A stretch of 43,248 nt of DNA from assembly GCA_012271135.1 (NCBI GenBank), contig JAAXGZ010000141.1, positions 1-43,248 on the forward strand. Reading direction: 5' to 3'. The notes beneath the pieces are model-generated. The model had not been told where the DNA came from and made no database searches. It worked only from the letters and a program-made list of their open reading frames with translations. Numbering within the stretch: position 1 is the stretch's first letter; every line of letters begins with the position of its first letter. The position numbers and the translations under genes were made by a program. The DNA is from Caldilineales bacterium (GTDB taxonomy: Bacteria; Chloroflexota; Anaerolineae; Caldilineales; Caldilineaceae). This document shows positions 32,971-41,704 of this stretch, piece after piece.

Positions 32971-33924
32971 ATGGCAACATCGGCTCCTGCCTGGCGCTCA
33001 CCGGCCAACTGGTTTGGCCCCGAATACAGAAACCCGGCGCGGCGGCGCGAAGTCCGGGCCGCCTTTCTGTTCCTGCTGCCCAACGTGGTGGGTTTCCTGG
33101 TCTTCATGGTCGGTCCCCTGCTGGCCTCACTGGGGTTCTCCCTGCTGGACTGGAACCTGCTCAGTGCGCCCGACATGGTGTGGCTGGGCAACTACCTGGA
33201 GCTGTTCCGCGATGCCGAGTTCTGGCGCAGTCTGCGGGCCACGTTCTATTACTTGGTCGGCAGTGTGCCGCTGGGACTGGTGCTGTCGTTGGCACTGGCC
33301 TTGGCCCTGAACCAGCGAATCAGGGGCATTCGCTTCTTTCGCACCGTCTATTTCATCCCCGTGGTTTCCTCCATGGTGGCGGTGGCCCTGATGTGGCGCT
33401 GGATGTACAACCCCACGTCCGGCATCCTCAACTACATGCTCAACGAGACCTTCGCCTTCCTGCGCCTGCCGCTGCGCGCTCCCGACTGGCTGCAGAGTCC
33501 CGTCTGGGCCATGCCGGCCATCATTCTCATGAGCGTGTGGAAGGGCATGGGCTACAACATGGTGTTGTTCCTGGCCGGCCTGCAGGGAATCCCGCGGCAT
33601 CTCTACGAAGCGGCCGAAATCGACGGGGCCTCCAACCAGCGACAGTTCTGGACCATTACCCTGCCCTTGCTGACCCCTACTACCTTCTTCGTCCTGATCA
33701 TGTCCATCATCGGATCGTTCCAGGTGTTCGAACAGGCCTACATCATGACCCAGGGCGGTCCGGTCCGCTCCACGGTCACGACCGTCTACTACATCTACGA
33801 GAACGGCTTCGAATGGCACAAGATGGGCTACGCCTCGGCCGTGGCCTGGGTGCTGTTTGCCCTGATCCTGGGCGTGACCCTGATCCAGTGGCGCACGCAG
33901 GAGCGCTGGGTCTTCTATGAGTAG
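32971..33924 (+). CDS. Sugar ABC importer permease, MalF/UgpA type
   Basis: First membrane subunit of the CUT1-type importer (317 residues, six predicted helices, starting FLFLLPNVVGFLVFMVGPLL). The EAA loop that contacts the ATPase reads LYEAAEIDGASNQRQFWTITLPLL (split here: EAAEIDGA, then ITLPLL), as expected. ATG 32971 is chosen because GGGGA lies about five bases upstream; an in-frame TTG at 32941 would add ten residues. The next permease gene overlaps its 3' end by 8 nt, so the two are coupled. No ATP-binding gene is found nearby. Confidence 0.92.
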   Translation: MATSAPAWRSPANWFGPEYRNPARRREVRAAFLFLLPNVVGFLVFMVGPLLASLGFSLLDWNLLSAPDMVWLGNYLELFRDAEFWRSLRATFYYLVGSVPLGLVLSLALALALNQRIRGIRFFRTVYFIPVVSSMVAVALMWRWMYNPTSGILNYMLNETFAFLRLPLRAPDWLQSPVWAMPAIILMSVWKGMGYNMVLFLAGLQGIPRHLYEAAEIDGASNQRQFWTITLPLLTPTTFFVLIMSIIGSFQVFEQAYIMTQGGPVRSTVTTVYYIYENGFEWHKMGYASAVAWVLFALILGVTLIQWRTQERWVFYE

Positions 33925-34810
33925 CGGCACCATTGCGCCGCCGGCCACCGGCCTGCCGCGCACCCGGATCGAGGCGCACTCCGGGCGCCGACGTCTGCTG
34001 TGGCGGAACGTCACCGCCTATGCGGCCCTGTCGCTGGGTTCCGTGTTGATGATCATTCCGTTCCTGTGGATGCTCTCGACCTCGCTCAAGGACGATCGGC
34101 AGGCCTACGTGTTTCCGCCAATTTGGATTCCCTCCCCCGTGGCGTGGAACAACTACCTGGACACTTGGCAGGCCCTGCCGTTCAATCTCTTTTTCCTCAA
34201 CAGTGCATTTGTCTCGCTGATCCTGACCGTCGCGCAACTGGCGACCTGCTCGCTGGGCGCCTTTGCCTTTGCCCGGCTGCGCTTTCCCGGACGCGAGCGG
34301 CTGTTTGTCCTCTACCTCGCCACTCTCATGATTCCCTTCCAGGTGATCATGATCCCGCTGTTCGTGCTGGTCAAGGAGTTCGGCTGGATCGACAGCTACT
34401 GGGGCCTGACCATCCCGCTGATTTTCAGTCCCTACGGCACGTTTCTGCTGCGCCAGTTCTTCAAGACCATCCCGCTCGAACTGGAGGATGCCGCCAAAAT
34501 CGACGGCTGCAGTTGGTTCCGCATCTACTGGAACATCATGCTGCCTCTGTCCAAGCCGGCCATGGCCACTCTCGGCATCTTCGTTTTTATGTGGAGCTGG
34601 AACAACTTCCTATGGCCGCTCCTGATCGTGTCGTCCCTTGAGATGAAGACCCTGCCGCTGGGCCTGGCCTACTTCCTGGGCCAGTACACGATTTACTGGA
34701 ACCTGCTGATGGTAGGCGCCACGATCGCCCTGGTGCCGGTCCTTGTAATCTTCTTTTTTGCCCAGCGTTATTTCATCGAGGGCATCACGCTAACCGGACT
34801 CAAGGGGTAG
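33917..34810 (+). CDS. Sugar ABC importer permease, MalG/UgpE type
   Basis: Second membrane subunit (297 residues). It has a cytoplasmic N-terminus, about six helices (first: YAALSLGSVLMIIPFLWML), the family opening STSLKDDRQAYVFPP and the EAA-loop equivalent LELEDAAKIDGCSWFRIYW followed by IMLPLSKPA. It ends YFIEGITLTGLKG, the characteristic MalG-type C-terminus. The start overlaps the first permease by 8 nt. The complex should use a shared MsmK/UgpC-like ATPase encoded elsewhere, since none is in the window. Confidence 0.92.
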   Translation: MSSGTIAPPATGLPRTRIEAHSGRRRLLWRNVTAYAALSLGSVLMIIPFLWMLSTSLKDDRQAYVFPPIWIPSPVAWNNYLDTWQALPFNLFFLNSAFVSLILTVAQLATCSLGAFAFARLRFPGRERLFVLYLATLMIPFQVIMIPLFVLVKEFGWIDSYWGLTIPLIFSPYGTFLLRQFFKTIPLELEDAAKIDGCSWFRIYWNIMLPLSKPAMATLGIFVFMWSWNNFLWPLLIVSSLEMKTLPLGLAYFLGQYTIYWNLLMVGATIALVPVLVIFFFAQRYFIEGITLTGLKG

Positions 34811-34868
34811 TCAACCCTGCAGTCCCGCATGCCTGCCTTCCCTGAGCCGTCTTGCGGAAACCCTCAAC

Positions 34869-35867
34869 ATGACACTCCAGGCACTGATTGCAACTGTCGA
34901 CCCCGTATTCTCGCTGAAACAGTTTCCGATACCGCCGCTGCAACCGACGGAAGTCTTGGTGCGGACACTGTACTCGGGTGTATCCGTGGGCACCGAGTTC
35001 ATGGTGTTCCAGGGCAGGTTGGACTGGGGGCCGTTTCCGGTGTGCACCGGCTACCAGGCGACCGGCGAGGTTGTTGGGATCGGCTCGGCGGTCGACCGCT
35101 TCCGCGAGGGGGACGTGGTCTACTACAGGTCCAATTCCGCGCCCCTGATTCTGAACGGGACCGAGGTCAACCGCTGCTCGGCCACCCATGCCGACTTCGC
35201 CGTGGTGCCGCAGGACCAGGATATTGAATTGCTCCCGGAAGGCGTGGATTCGGCAGTCGGGGCCATGTTTGTCATGCCTTCGGTTGGCTGGAACGCCGTC
35301 GACATGGCGGGTATCCAAATGGACGAACTGGTGGCCATGCAGGGCCTGGGACTGATCGGGACCGGCGCCATGCTGGCCGCGCGCCTGCGCGGTGCGCGGG
35401 TGGTCGGAATCGAGTTGGATGAACGGCGCATGCAGCTGGCGCGCAACCTGGGAATCGACCACATCATCGATGCCCGCACGGAGGACGTGGAGGCGGCGAT
35501 CGAAGCCATTCAGCCAGGCGGCGCCGACGTGGCCTTCGAAGCCACGGGGTTGCCGCAAAACCTGGATTCAGCGTTCCGCCTTGCTCGTCGGCACGGACGC
35601 TTCGTCTATCTGGGCAACCTGGGCAGTGCTCCGGTATCCTTCAACTTTACGGTTCCCCACTCCAAGATGCTGACCTGCTTCTTCCCGTGCAACGACGGCC
35701 TCAAGCCGTGCCGGGATTCTGTTTTGCGCAACATCGCATCCGGGGCGCTGCCGTGGGGCAAAACCATCTCGCATATAGTGGATGCACAGGACGCCCCGGA
35801 ACTGTACCGGGCCATTGACAACAAGTCCATTCCAGAATTGACAGGAGCTGTGATCAAGTGGAACTGA
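34869..35867 (+). CDS. Medium-chain dehydrogenase/reductase, zinc-ligand-poor subfamily
   Basis: MDR-superfamily oxidoreductase of 332 residues. The GroES-like N-domain and the Rossmann core (MQGLGLIGTGAMLAARLRG, then VVGIELDERRM) are clear; LDERRM with acidic residue after the second strand favours NAD(H). The catalytic zinc Cys of alcohol dehydrogenases (GxCxxD) is replaced by LYSGVSVGTEFMVF, as in the BchC-like and related oxidoreductases that carry SGxSxGTE, and no four-Cys structural zinc loop is seen. It follows the ABC permease genes by 58 nt, so it may act on the imported compound, for example oxidising a sugar or polyol hydroxyl. The FG-GAP gene overlaps its last codons. Confidence 0.85.
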   Translation: MTLQALIATVDPVFSLKQFPIPPLQPTEVLVRTLYSGVSVGTEFMVFQGRLDWGPFPVCTGYQATGEVVGIGSAVDRFREGDVVYYRSNSAPLILNGTEVNRCSATHADFAVVPQDQDIELLPEGVDSAVGAMFVMPSVGWNAVDMAGIQMDELVAMQGLGLIGTGAMLAARLRGARVVGIELDERRMQLARNLGIDHIIDARTEDVEAAIEAIQPGGADVAFEATGLPQNLDSAFRLARRHGRFVYLGNLGSAPVSFNFTVPHSKMLTCFFPCNDGLKPCRDSVLRNIASGALPWGKTISHIVDAQDAPELYRAIDNKSIPELTGAVIKWN

Positions 35868-37585
35868 ATCGGTCTCGCAATTTTCCAACCCAATCGGGCC
35901 GGCAAAGGTCCGGACGTTTCGGCCTAAAGGCGGCCATGTGTGCGGTCGTCCTGGTTTCGCTGGTGCTGTCGGGCTGTGTCATCCCGGATACTGCCATGCC
36001 TGTCCAACCCGAACCGGCGGGCCCCGCGGTGTCCACCACCGCCACGCAACTTGAACCCGGGCCGTGTTCGGACACTTTCGTCCGGCACGTGATGGACTTC
36101 GCGACCAACGTGGATGAATGGCCCGTGCGCATGTTTTCCAGCAACGGGTCCGGCCTGGCCGTCAACGATTTGGACAACGACGGTCTGCTGGACGTGGTCA
36201 TGGCCAACCTGGACGGCCACAACGCCATCTTCTGGAATCGGGGCCACATGGAATTCGAACGGACCGACATGGAGACCCGCAACACGCGGGCGGTCAGCAT
36301 CGTCGACGTGGACGGCGACGGCTGGCACGACATCGTGTTTGCCCTGCGGCGGTACATCCCCGTGGCGTGGCTCAACCGGGAAGGGCCCGATGGCGGCCGG
36401 ACATTCGAGTCGCTGCCCCTTTCCCTGTTCAAGAACCGGTCCTACACCCAGGCCTGGGCCGATCTCGATCAGGACGGCGATTTGGACGCCGTCACCGTGA
36501 CCTACGACGCCGAGCCGATGAAGGAGGAAAATCAGCCGGCACCGACCGGAGGCGGCGGGGTCTTTGTCATGTACCAGAACAACGATGGTTCGCTAAGCTT
36601 CGAGCGGGAGCAGCTGGCGATCAAGGCGCAGGGCCTGGCCCTGCTGCTGCTGGACCTCAACGACGACGGCCGCCAGGACATCCTGGTCGGCCACGACTTC
36701 GAACTGCCCGACCAGACCTGGGTCCGAACGGACGACGGCTGGGAAGAGACGACACCCTTCAGTGCCGTGGCCCGCAACACGATGGGCTTTGCCGCGGCCG
36801 AACCCGGCTCCGACGGCGTCACGCACGTGTTCGCGGCGGACATGATGCCTTTCTTCACCGACGAGGAGACGATGGCGCAGTGGGCGCCGCTGATGGAGGA
36901 TATGCACTTCGAGGTGGCCGGCAACCAGGTCATGCGCAACGTACTCCAGGTCGAGACGGAGGACGGAGGCTACACCGAAATGGCAGAGGCCGCCCAGCTG
37001 CAGGCTACGGGCTGGTCCTGGTCCTCGCAGTACGGCGATCTGGACCTGAACGGCTATATGGACCTCTATGTGGTGAACGGCATGCACTCCGAGGAGATGT
37101 TCTCCCATCTCCCGGACTCCGAGCTGGTGGAGGAGAACCTGGTGTTCCGCTACACCGGGGCCGGATACGTCTGGGAGCCGGACTGGGGCCTGAACGCCAC
37201 GGAAGGCGGGCGTGGCATGATGATGGCCGACTTGGACAATGACGGTGATCTGGACATTGTGGTCAACAACCTGATCAAGCCGTCGGTCATGTTCGAGAAC
37301 CAATTGTGCACCGAAGGCCAGTCGCTGCAGGTTGACCTGCACTGGCCCGACAGTGGGAACACGCGGGCCATCGGTGCCGAACTGACCGTGTGGTCCGGCT
37401 CCGCTTCCTACTCGCGCACGATTCGTTCCAACAGCGGGTATCTGTCGGGAGAACCCTCCCGCGTCCACTTCGGCCTGCCTGCCGGAGCGCCGCTGGACCG
37501 GCTGGAAATCAGGTGGCCGGACGGTGAGGTGTCCGAGGTGGGGGGCCTGGAATCCGGCAGCCTGTTGACGGTTACCCGGGAATAG
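35858..37585 (+). CDS. FG-GAP/VCBS-repeat lipoprotein with ASPIC/UnbV C-terminus
   Basis: A 575-residue surface lipoprotein: signal with lipobox LVLSGC (Cys about 39), then a seven-bladed-propeller-like series of calcium-binding repeats, seen as DLDNDGLLDVV, DVDGDGWHDIV, DLDQDGDLDAV, DLNDDGRQDIL, DLDLNGYMDLY and DLDNDGDLDIV, and a C-terminal ASPIC/UnbV domain (GAELTVWSG...SGYLSGEPSRVHFGLP...LEIRWPDG). Such proteins are abundant in marine bacteria and presumably bind polysaccharide or protein, but no enzymatic activity is established. GTG 35858 has GGAG about 11 nt upstream and overlaps the MDR stop by 10 nt, so it belongs to the importer operon and may help capture the substrate at the surface. 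Confidence 0.9.
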   Translation: MELNRSRNFPTQSGRQRSGRFGLKAAMCAVVLVSLVLSGCVIPDTAMPVQPEPAGPAVSTTATQLEPGPCSDTFVRHVMDFATNVDEWPVRMFSSNGSGLAVNDLDNDGLLDVVMANLDGHNAIFWNRGHMEFERTDMETRNTRAVSIVDVDGDGWHDIVFALRRYIPVAWLNREGPDGGRTFESLPLSLFKNRSYTQAWADLDQDGDLDAVTVTYDAEPMKEENQPAPTGGGGVFVMYQNNDGSLSFEREQLAIKAQGLALLLLDLNDDGRQDILVGHDFELPDQTWVRTDDGWEETTPFSAVARNTMGFAAAEPGSDGVTHVFAADMMPFFTDEETMAQWAPLMEDMHFEVAGNQVMRNVLQVETEDGGYTEMAEAAQLQATGWSWSSQYGDLDLNGYMDLYVVNGMHSEEMFSHLPDSELVEENLVFRYTGAGYVWEPDWGLNATEGGRGMMMADLDNDGDLDIVVNNLIKPSVMFENQLCTEGQSLQVDLHWPDSGNTRAIGAELTVWSGSASYSRTIRSNSGYLSGEPSRVHFGLPAGAPLDRLEIRWPDGEVSEVGGLESGSLLTVTRE

Positions 37586-37593
37586 ATTCTGTG

Positions 37594-37607
37594 CCGGATC
37601 GATCCGG
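37594..37607. other. 14-bp palindrome between convergent genes
   Basis: CCGGATCGATCCGG is a perfect inverted repeat 9 nt after the FG-GAP gene stop and before the convergent histidine kinase gene. It may act in bidirectional termination; there is no U-run. Confidence 0.35.
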
Positions 37608-37645
37608 TCTGTCCTTGAAGAGAGAAGGTTTCGGATGCCGCTGCG

Positions 37646-39259
37646 TCAGGCGGCGTCCGGAACCCGGGCGTTGTTTTCGCCCTCAAGGTTCGATATGGGC
37701 AGTAAGATGGAAAACTCGCTGCCGCCGTTGGGAAGACTGTGATAGCGGATGTCCCCGCGATGCCGGCGTACGATGTTGCGCGCCAGGCTCAAGCCCAGCC
37801 CGCGGTTGTTGAGGCCTGGATTGTTGGTCGGGTCCACCCTGAAGTAGGGTTCGAAAATCGCTTCCTGGTGCTGCGGCGCCACCCCCGGTCCGGTGTCCCT
37901 GATGCGGATGGCGCACCATGCCTCCGAGCCGCTGGCTCCAATCGTGACCGCGCCTCCGTCTCCGGTGTAATTGATGGCGTTCAGTACCAGTTCCAGCAAC
38001 ACGTCGTTCTTGAAATAGACCCGGTCCACCTCAACGCTTTCCACGCCGGCCAGGGAATCCAAGGTCACTCTGACGTTCCGATCGGCGGCCACTTCCTCGA
38101 CGCTGGCCAGGACCTGTTGGACCAGCGGCTCCAACTCCACCGTTTCCAGGTTCAGGGCCACGTGGCCGGTCTCGGTGAAGAGCGCATTCAGGGACCGGTC
38201 GCTCATTTCGAGCAGCTCGGAGACGTTCTGCTTCATGTCCCCGGCCACCTCGGTCGCGAACCTGTCCTTGTGCACATGCCTTGACAGGGTGGCAATATCC
38301 AGTTCCAGGGCGCCGAGCGCGTTGCGCAACTCATGGCTTAGGTTGAATGCCAGCTGCTGGCGGACCTCCCAGCTGTGGCCCAGGCGGCGCTGCAATCCCC
38401 GGAAGGCATCGCGCAGGGAGCTGATTTCCGTGATGCCGCGGGTGTGTCTGACCTGAACCGGACGAATGATCTCGGTGTCGCTTTGGATCCCGCGGATGGA
38501 CTCCGTGATGTGGGTCAGCGGCGCCGTGAAGAACCGGGCAATGGCGTAGGTGGCAGCCCCCAGCAGACACAGCGAGGCGAGAATGGCGGCAAAGAACGTG
38601 ATCCACAGTTGGCGATGCACCTCCTGCAGGAACTCGCGGGATTGGATTACTTCCACGTAGGCGATGGTGCGCTGGTCCATGACCTGGAAGTCCTGGGAGC
38701 GCTGGTCCGAGACCGGTGCCAACACGGGGACTATGGCGACCCAAACGGACTGGCGGCGACAATCCTGGCAGGACCACGTCGTGCGGGTCCCGGTGTCCGG
38801 GTCGTCGGCAGGTTGGCTGTAGCAGAACTCGCCGGCAAACGTGAAGTCCTGGGGAGTGGTGTCGGCAGTGTGGAGGCTGGCATTTGCGACCAGACGAGCG
38901 CGCTCGCGCAACGAAGCATGGTACTCCTCGTTGTGCAGGTCGCAGGGCACCATCGCGGTGGCCCGCACACTGGTGGACGAAGTCTGAAGGTTGCCGTTGT
39001 CGTCCGGGACCAGAATGCGGACATGGCTTTCGGGTTCCGCCAGGATCAGGATGTTGCCCGAAGCCAGTACGGTGAGCAGGGGATTGCCCAGCATTTCGGT
39101 GGCCTGTTCCGATACCGAGACGGCCTCTCTGACCAGTCGAACAAGGAATCGGTATTCCACCTGGCGCCAGGACAGTTCGGTGACCAGGGCCAGGGTGCCG
39201 GCTACGATCAGGCCCAGGGCCAGAATATTGACCAGCGACAGGTAGTGCCGCAGTCGCAT
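37646..39259 (-). CDS. Membrane sensor histidine kinase with Cys-rich external domain
   Basis: A 537-residue two-component kinase. A first membrane helix (residues about 8-28), an external domain of about 200 residues, a second helix (about 220-243), HAMP (TAPLTHITESIRGIQ), HisKA with His309 in FNLSHELRNALGALE and a HATPase_c domain (NAINYTGDGG, RDTGPGVAP, GLGLSLARNI). The external domain holds four Cys: Cys106, Cys146 and a CxxC pair Cys164/Cys167 (SCQDCRR), an arrangement suited to disulfide/redox sensing or metal or cluster binding. No CxxCH haem motif is present. It lies 35 nt downstream of the response regulator gene, so the pair forms an operon read from about 40.08 kb. Confidence 0.9.
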   Translation of the reverse strand: MRLRHYLSLVNILALGLIVAGTLALVTELSWRQVEYRFLVRLVREAVSVSEQATEMLGNPLLTVLASGNILILAEPESHVRILVPDDNGNLQTSSTSVRATAMVPCDLHNEEYHASLRERARLVANASLHTADTTPQDFTFAGEFCYSQPADDPDTGTRTTWSCQDCRRQSVWVAIVPVLAPVSDQRSQDFQVMDQRTIAYVEVIQSREFLQEVHRQLWITFFAAILASLCLLGAATYAIARFFTAPLTHITESIRGIQSDTEIIRPVQVRHTRGITEISSLRDAFRGLQRRLGHSWEVRQQLAFNLSHELRNALGALELDIATLSRHVHKDRFATEVAGDMKQNVSELLEMSDRSLNALFTETGHVALNLETVELEPLVQQVLASVEEVAADRNVRVTLDSLAGVESVEVDRVYFKNDVLLELVLNAINYTGDGGAVTIGASGSEAWCAIRIRDTGPGVAPQHQEAIFEPYFRVDPTNNPGLNNRGLGLSLARNIVRRHRGDIRYHSLPNGGSEFSILLPISNLEGENNARVPDAA

Positions 39260-39294
39260 GGTGTCGGAAGGGAGGCGGGCCGGCCGGGCTCCGG

Positions 39295-40038
39295 TTAGGA
39301 GGACACCAGCCGATAGCCCTTGGTGCGCACGGTTTCAATCAACTGTTCCGAGTTGGAGTCCTGGCCCAGCTTCTTGCGCAGGTAGCAGATGTGGGTGCGG
39401 ATGTTCTGTTTGTTGGTCTGGTCGAAGTGGCGGGCCGATTCTCCTTCCGCATCGCACAGCGCTTCATAGAAGGTCTGTAGGGAAACCGTGTTGCCGTTGT
39501 GGCTCATCAGGAGGCCCAGGTACCGGCTCTCGATGGGTGTCAGCCGGACATCCATGTCCGCATACCGGGCCTGGTTCTCATTGGGGTAGAGCGTAAGGTC
39601 CAGATCGGGAGGTTCCAGGATCTCCGCCAGCGGCTCCCGGCTGCGCCGGGCGGCGTCCGCTTCCAGCTGCCGACGAACAATGGCCAGCAGTTTCTGTTCG
39701 TCGTCCCCCTTGCGGTGGAAGTGAAGTGCACCCCGGTTCAGGGCATCGATATAGGTGGAGTTCACCTGTTCCTCGGTTGCCTGCTGACCGGAAATGACGA
39801 CCACAAAGGGGTCCTTGGCCTTGTGCTCCATGCGATCCAGCAGTTCGAGGCCGTCGATGCCGGGGAGCTTGATGTCTAGGACCACCACGCTGGGTTGGTG
39901 CAACGTAATGAGCCGTTCCCCTTCTTCGGCACTGTCACAACTGATGATGCGGACGTCGGGCAGGTGGCTTTCCAGGAAGCGCTGGGCCGAACGCCGAAAG
40001 TAGCGGTCGTCGTCAATCAAAACGAGCTTTGTAATCAT
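39295..40038 (-). CDS. OmpR-family response regulator
   Basis: A 247-residue DNA-binding regulator: receiver domain (LVLIDDDRYF acidic pocket, phospho-acceptor Asp55 in VVVLDIKLPGIDG, Thr/Ser VVISGQ, and Lys in HRKGDD), a linker, then a winged helix with RLTPIESRYLGLLMSHNG, the recognition-helix area NIRTHICYLRKKLG and the terminal wing TVRTKGYRLVSS. The ATG at 40038 is chosen because the receiver starts there; the open upstream extension covers the intergenic region. It precedes the Cys-rich sensor kinase, its presumed partner. A TACAAT -10 is found 40 nt upstream and an 18-bp palindrome further up; targets are unknown. Confidence 0.9.
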   Translation of the reverse strand: MITKLVLIDDDRYFRRSAQRFLESHLPDVRIISCDSAEEGERLITLHQPSVVVLDIKLPGIDGLELLDRMEHKAKDPFVVVISGQQATEEQVNSTYIDALNRGALHFHRKGDDEQKLLAIVRRQLEADAARRSREPLAEILEPPDLDLTLYPNENQARYADMDVRLTPIESRYLGLLMSHNGNTVSLQTFYEALCDAEGESARHFDQTNKQNIRTHICYLRKKLGQDSNSEQLIETVRTKGYRLVSS

Positions 40039-40078
40039 GGTTGATTTGCGGTGTGGTTTGTCCGGCGGGAACAGAATC

Positions 40079-40084
40079 ATTGTA
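40079..40084 (-). promoter_or_regulatory. -10 element of the response regulator operon
   Basis: TACAAT on the minus strand, 40 nt before the regulator ATG. No convincing -35 at 16-18 nt, so an activator may be needed. Confidence 0.35.
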
Positions 40085-40119
40085 GCCATTGGTTCCGGAA
40101 TGTGCCGGCCCGGTGTCAC

Positions 40120-40137
40120 ATTCGCCCCGGGGCGAAT
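40120..40137. promoter_or_regulatory. 18-bp perfect palindrome, candidate operator
   Basis: ATTCGCCCCGGGGCGAAT lies in the 241-nt space between divergent response-regulator and fumC genes, about 36 bp upstream of the regulator's -10 and about 98 bp upstream of the fumC -10. A homodimeric transcription factor is the simplest explanation; a hairpin is the alternative. Confidence 0.45.
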
Positions 40138-40235
40138 CGGTTGCGGAACCGGGTCGGGCCATCGAAGTGCGATGGGGAGGCAGGGTGCCAAATGGCGCAA
40201 CCCTGCGAGATGCTGCCCGCGGGCCGGACGAAACC

Positions 40236-40241
40236 TATAAT
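40236..40241 (+). promoter_or_regulatory. -10 element of fumC
   Basis: Perfect TATAAT 38 nt before the fumC ATG; the best -35 at 17 nt spacing (CTGCCC) is poor. Confidence 0.5.
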
Positions 40242-40279
40242 TTGATGAAACTCTGAGCCATCCGGATGATGTCCCGTTC

Positions 40280-41659
40280 ATGAACAACGAGTTCCGCATT
40301 GAAAAAGACAGCATGGGCGAAGTCGCCGTGCCCGCCGCGGCCCTATACGGCGCCCAGACCCAGCGCGCGGTCGACAACTTCCGCATCAGTCCTTATCGGT
40401 TTCACAGGCTCTTCCTGCAGGCGCTGGCCCAAATCAAGCAGGCTTCGGCCTTGGCCAACCACGAACTCGGCCTGCTCCCCGAAGGGCGTGTTGCAGCCAT
40501 TGCCAAGGCGTCTGCGGCTGTGGCGGACGGGCGGCACGACGGGGAATTCCCGCTGGACATCTTTCAGACGGGTTCCGGGACCAGCACCAACATGAATGCC
40601 AACGAAGTCATTGCTGCGTTGGCCAAGCGGGAATCGGGGATTTCGGTCCACCCCAACGATGACGTCAACATGTCGCAAAGCAGCAACGACGTCATTCCCA
40701 GCGCCATCCACGTCAGCACGGCTGCGGCGGTACGTGAATTGTCCGGGGCGCTCGATGGCATGCTTGCGGACATCGAGTGCCAGATTGAAGCCACCGGCGA
40801 TGTGGTCAAGACGGGACGCACCCATTTGATGGATGCCGTGCCGGTGACGCTGGGTCAGGAGATGGAGGCTTGGCGGCATCAATTGGAGGGATGCTGCGCA
40901 GGACTTCAGGAAGGACTGGCCGGCCTGTCCCAATTGCCACTGGGCGGGACGGCGGTTGGGACAGGCCTCAATGCGCATTCCCGATTTGGGGAAGTTGCCT
41001 GTCGCCACCTGTCCGATTTGGCCGGAGCCACGTTTGCCAGCAGTTCCAATCACTTTGCCCGGATTGCCGGGCAGGAGGCGGCTGCGGATGCTGGCAGCCG
41101 GATGCGGTCCCTGGCGGTCTGTCTGATGAAGATTGCAAACGATCTGCGCTGGATGAACAGCGGGCCCATCGCCGGCTTAGGCGAAGTGACGCTTCAGGCG
41201 CTCCAACCCGGCAGCAGCATCATGCCCGGGAAGATCAATCCCGTGGCGCCCGAGGCGGCCGCCATGGTGTGCGCCCAGGTCATGGGCAACGATGTCACAG
41301 TGGGCATCGCAGCCCAGTCCGGGGTATTCCAGCTCAATGTAATGCTGCCCGTCATCGCCCACAACCTGCTGGAAAGCGCCGGCTTGCTGACCGGCGCGGT
41401 ACGGGTCCTGGGCAGTGCAATTGCCAACCTGACCGTCAACAGGGAGCACATAGAAGCCGTCACGAGCCGCAATCCAATCCTCGTAACGGCCCTGAACCCG
41501 GTCATCGGCTATGAACTGGGAGCCTCCATCGTCAAGCGGGCCTATGCCGAAGACCGGTCGCTCAAGGATGTGGCCCTGGAAATGACAGATTTGTCCGCCG
41601 AGGAACTTGACCGGCTGTTGGATCCGGCCAAGTTGACCAAGGGCGGCCTTGCCGGATAG
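40280..41659 (+). CDS. fumC: Class II fumarate hydratase
   Basis: Hydrates fumarate to L-malate in the TCA cycle; iron-free, oxygen-stable type. The 459-residue protein has the three superfamily regions: TGSGTSTNMNANEV near residue 98, KTGRTHLMDAVPVTLGQE with the catalytic His near residue 188, and the signature loop GSSIMPGKINPV (about residues 311-322) with the catalytic Ser. Length is normal (455-465). It stands alone between the divergent two-component operon and a convergent peptidase gene, behind a TATAAT box. No anomalies. Confidence 0.95.
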   Translation: MNNEFRIEKDSMGEVAVPAAALYGAQTQRAVDNFRISPYRFHRLFLQALAQIKQASALANHELGLLPEGRVAAIAKASAAVADGRHDGEFPLDIFQTGSGTSTNMNANEVIAALAKRESGISVHPNDDVNMSQSSNDVIPSAIHVSTAAAVRELSGALDGMLADIECQIEATGDVVKTGRTHLMDAVPVTLGQEMEAWRHQLEGCCAGLQEGLAGLSQLPLGGTAVGTGLNAHSRFGEVACRHLSDLAGATFASSSNHFARIAGQEAAADAGSRMRSLAVCLMKIANDLRWMNSGPIAGLGEVTLQALQPGSSIMPGKINPVAPEAAAMVCAQVMGNDVTVGIAAQSGVFQLNVMLPVIAHNLLESAGLLTGAVRVLGSAIANLTVNREHIEAVTSRNPILVTALNPVIGYELGASIVKRAYAEDRSLKDVALEMTDLSAEELDRLLDPAKLTKGGLAG

Positions 41660-41704
41660 TACCGTGTCGCTCGCCGCGCCACCGGTAACCGGGCTGGCCA
41701 GGCA

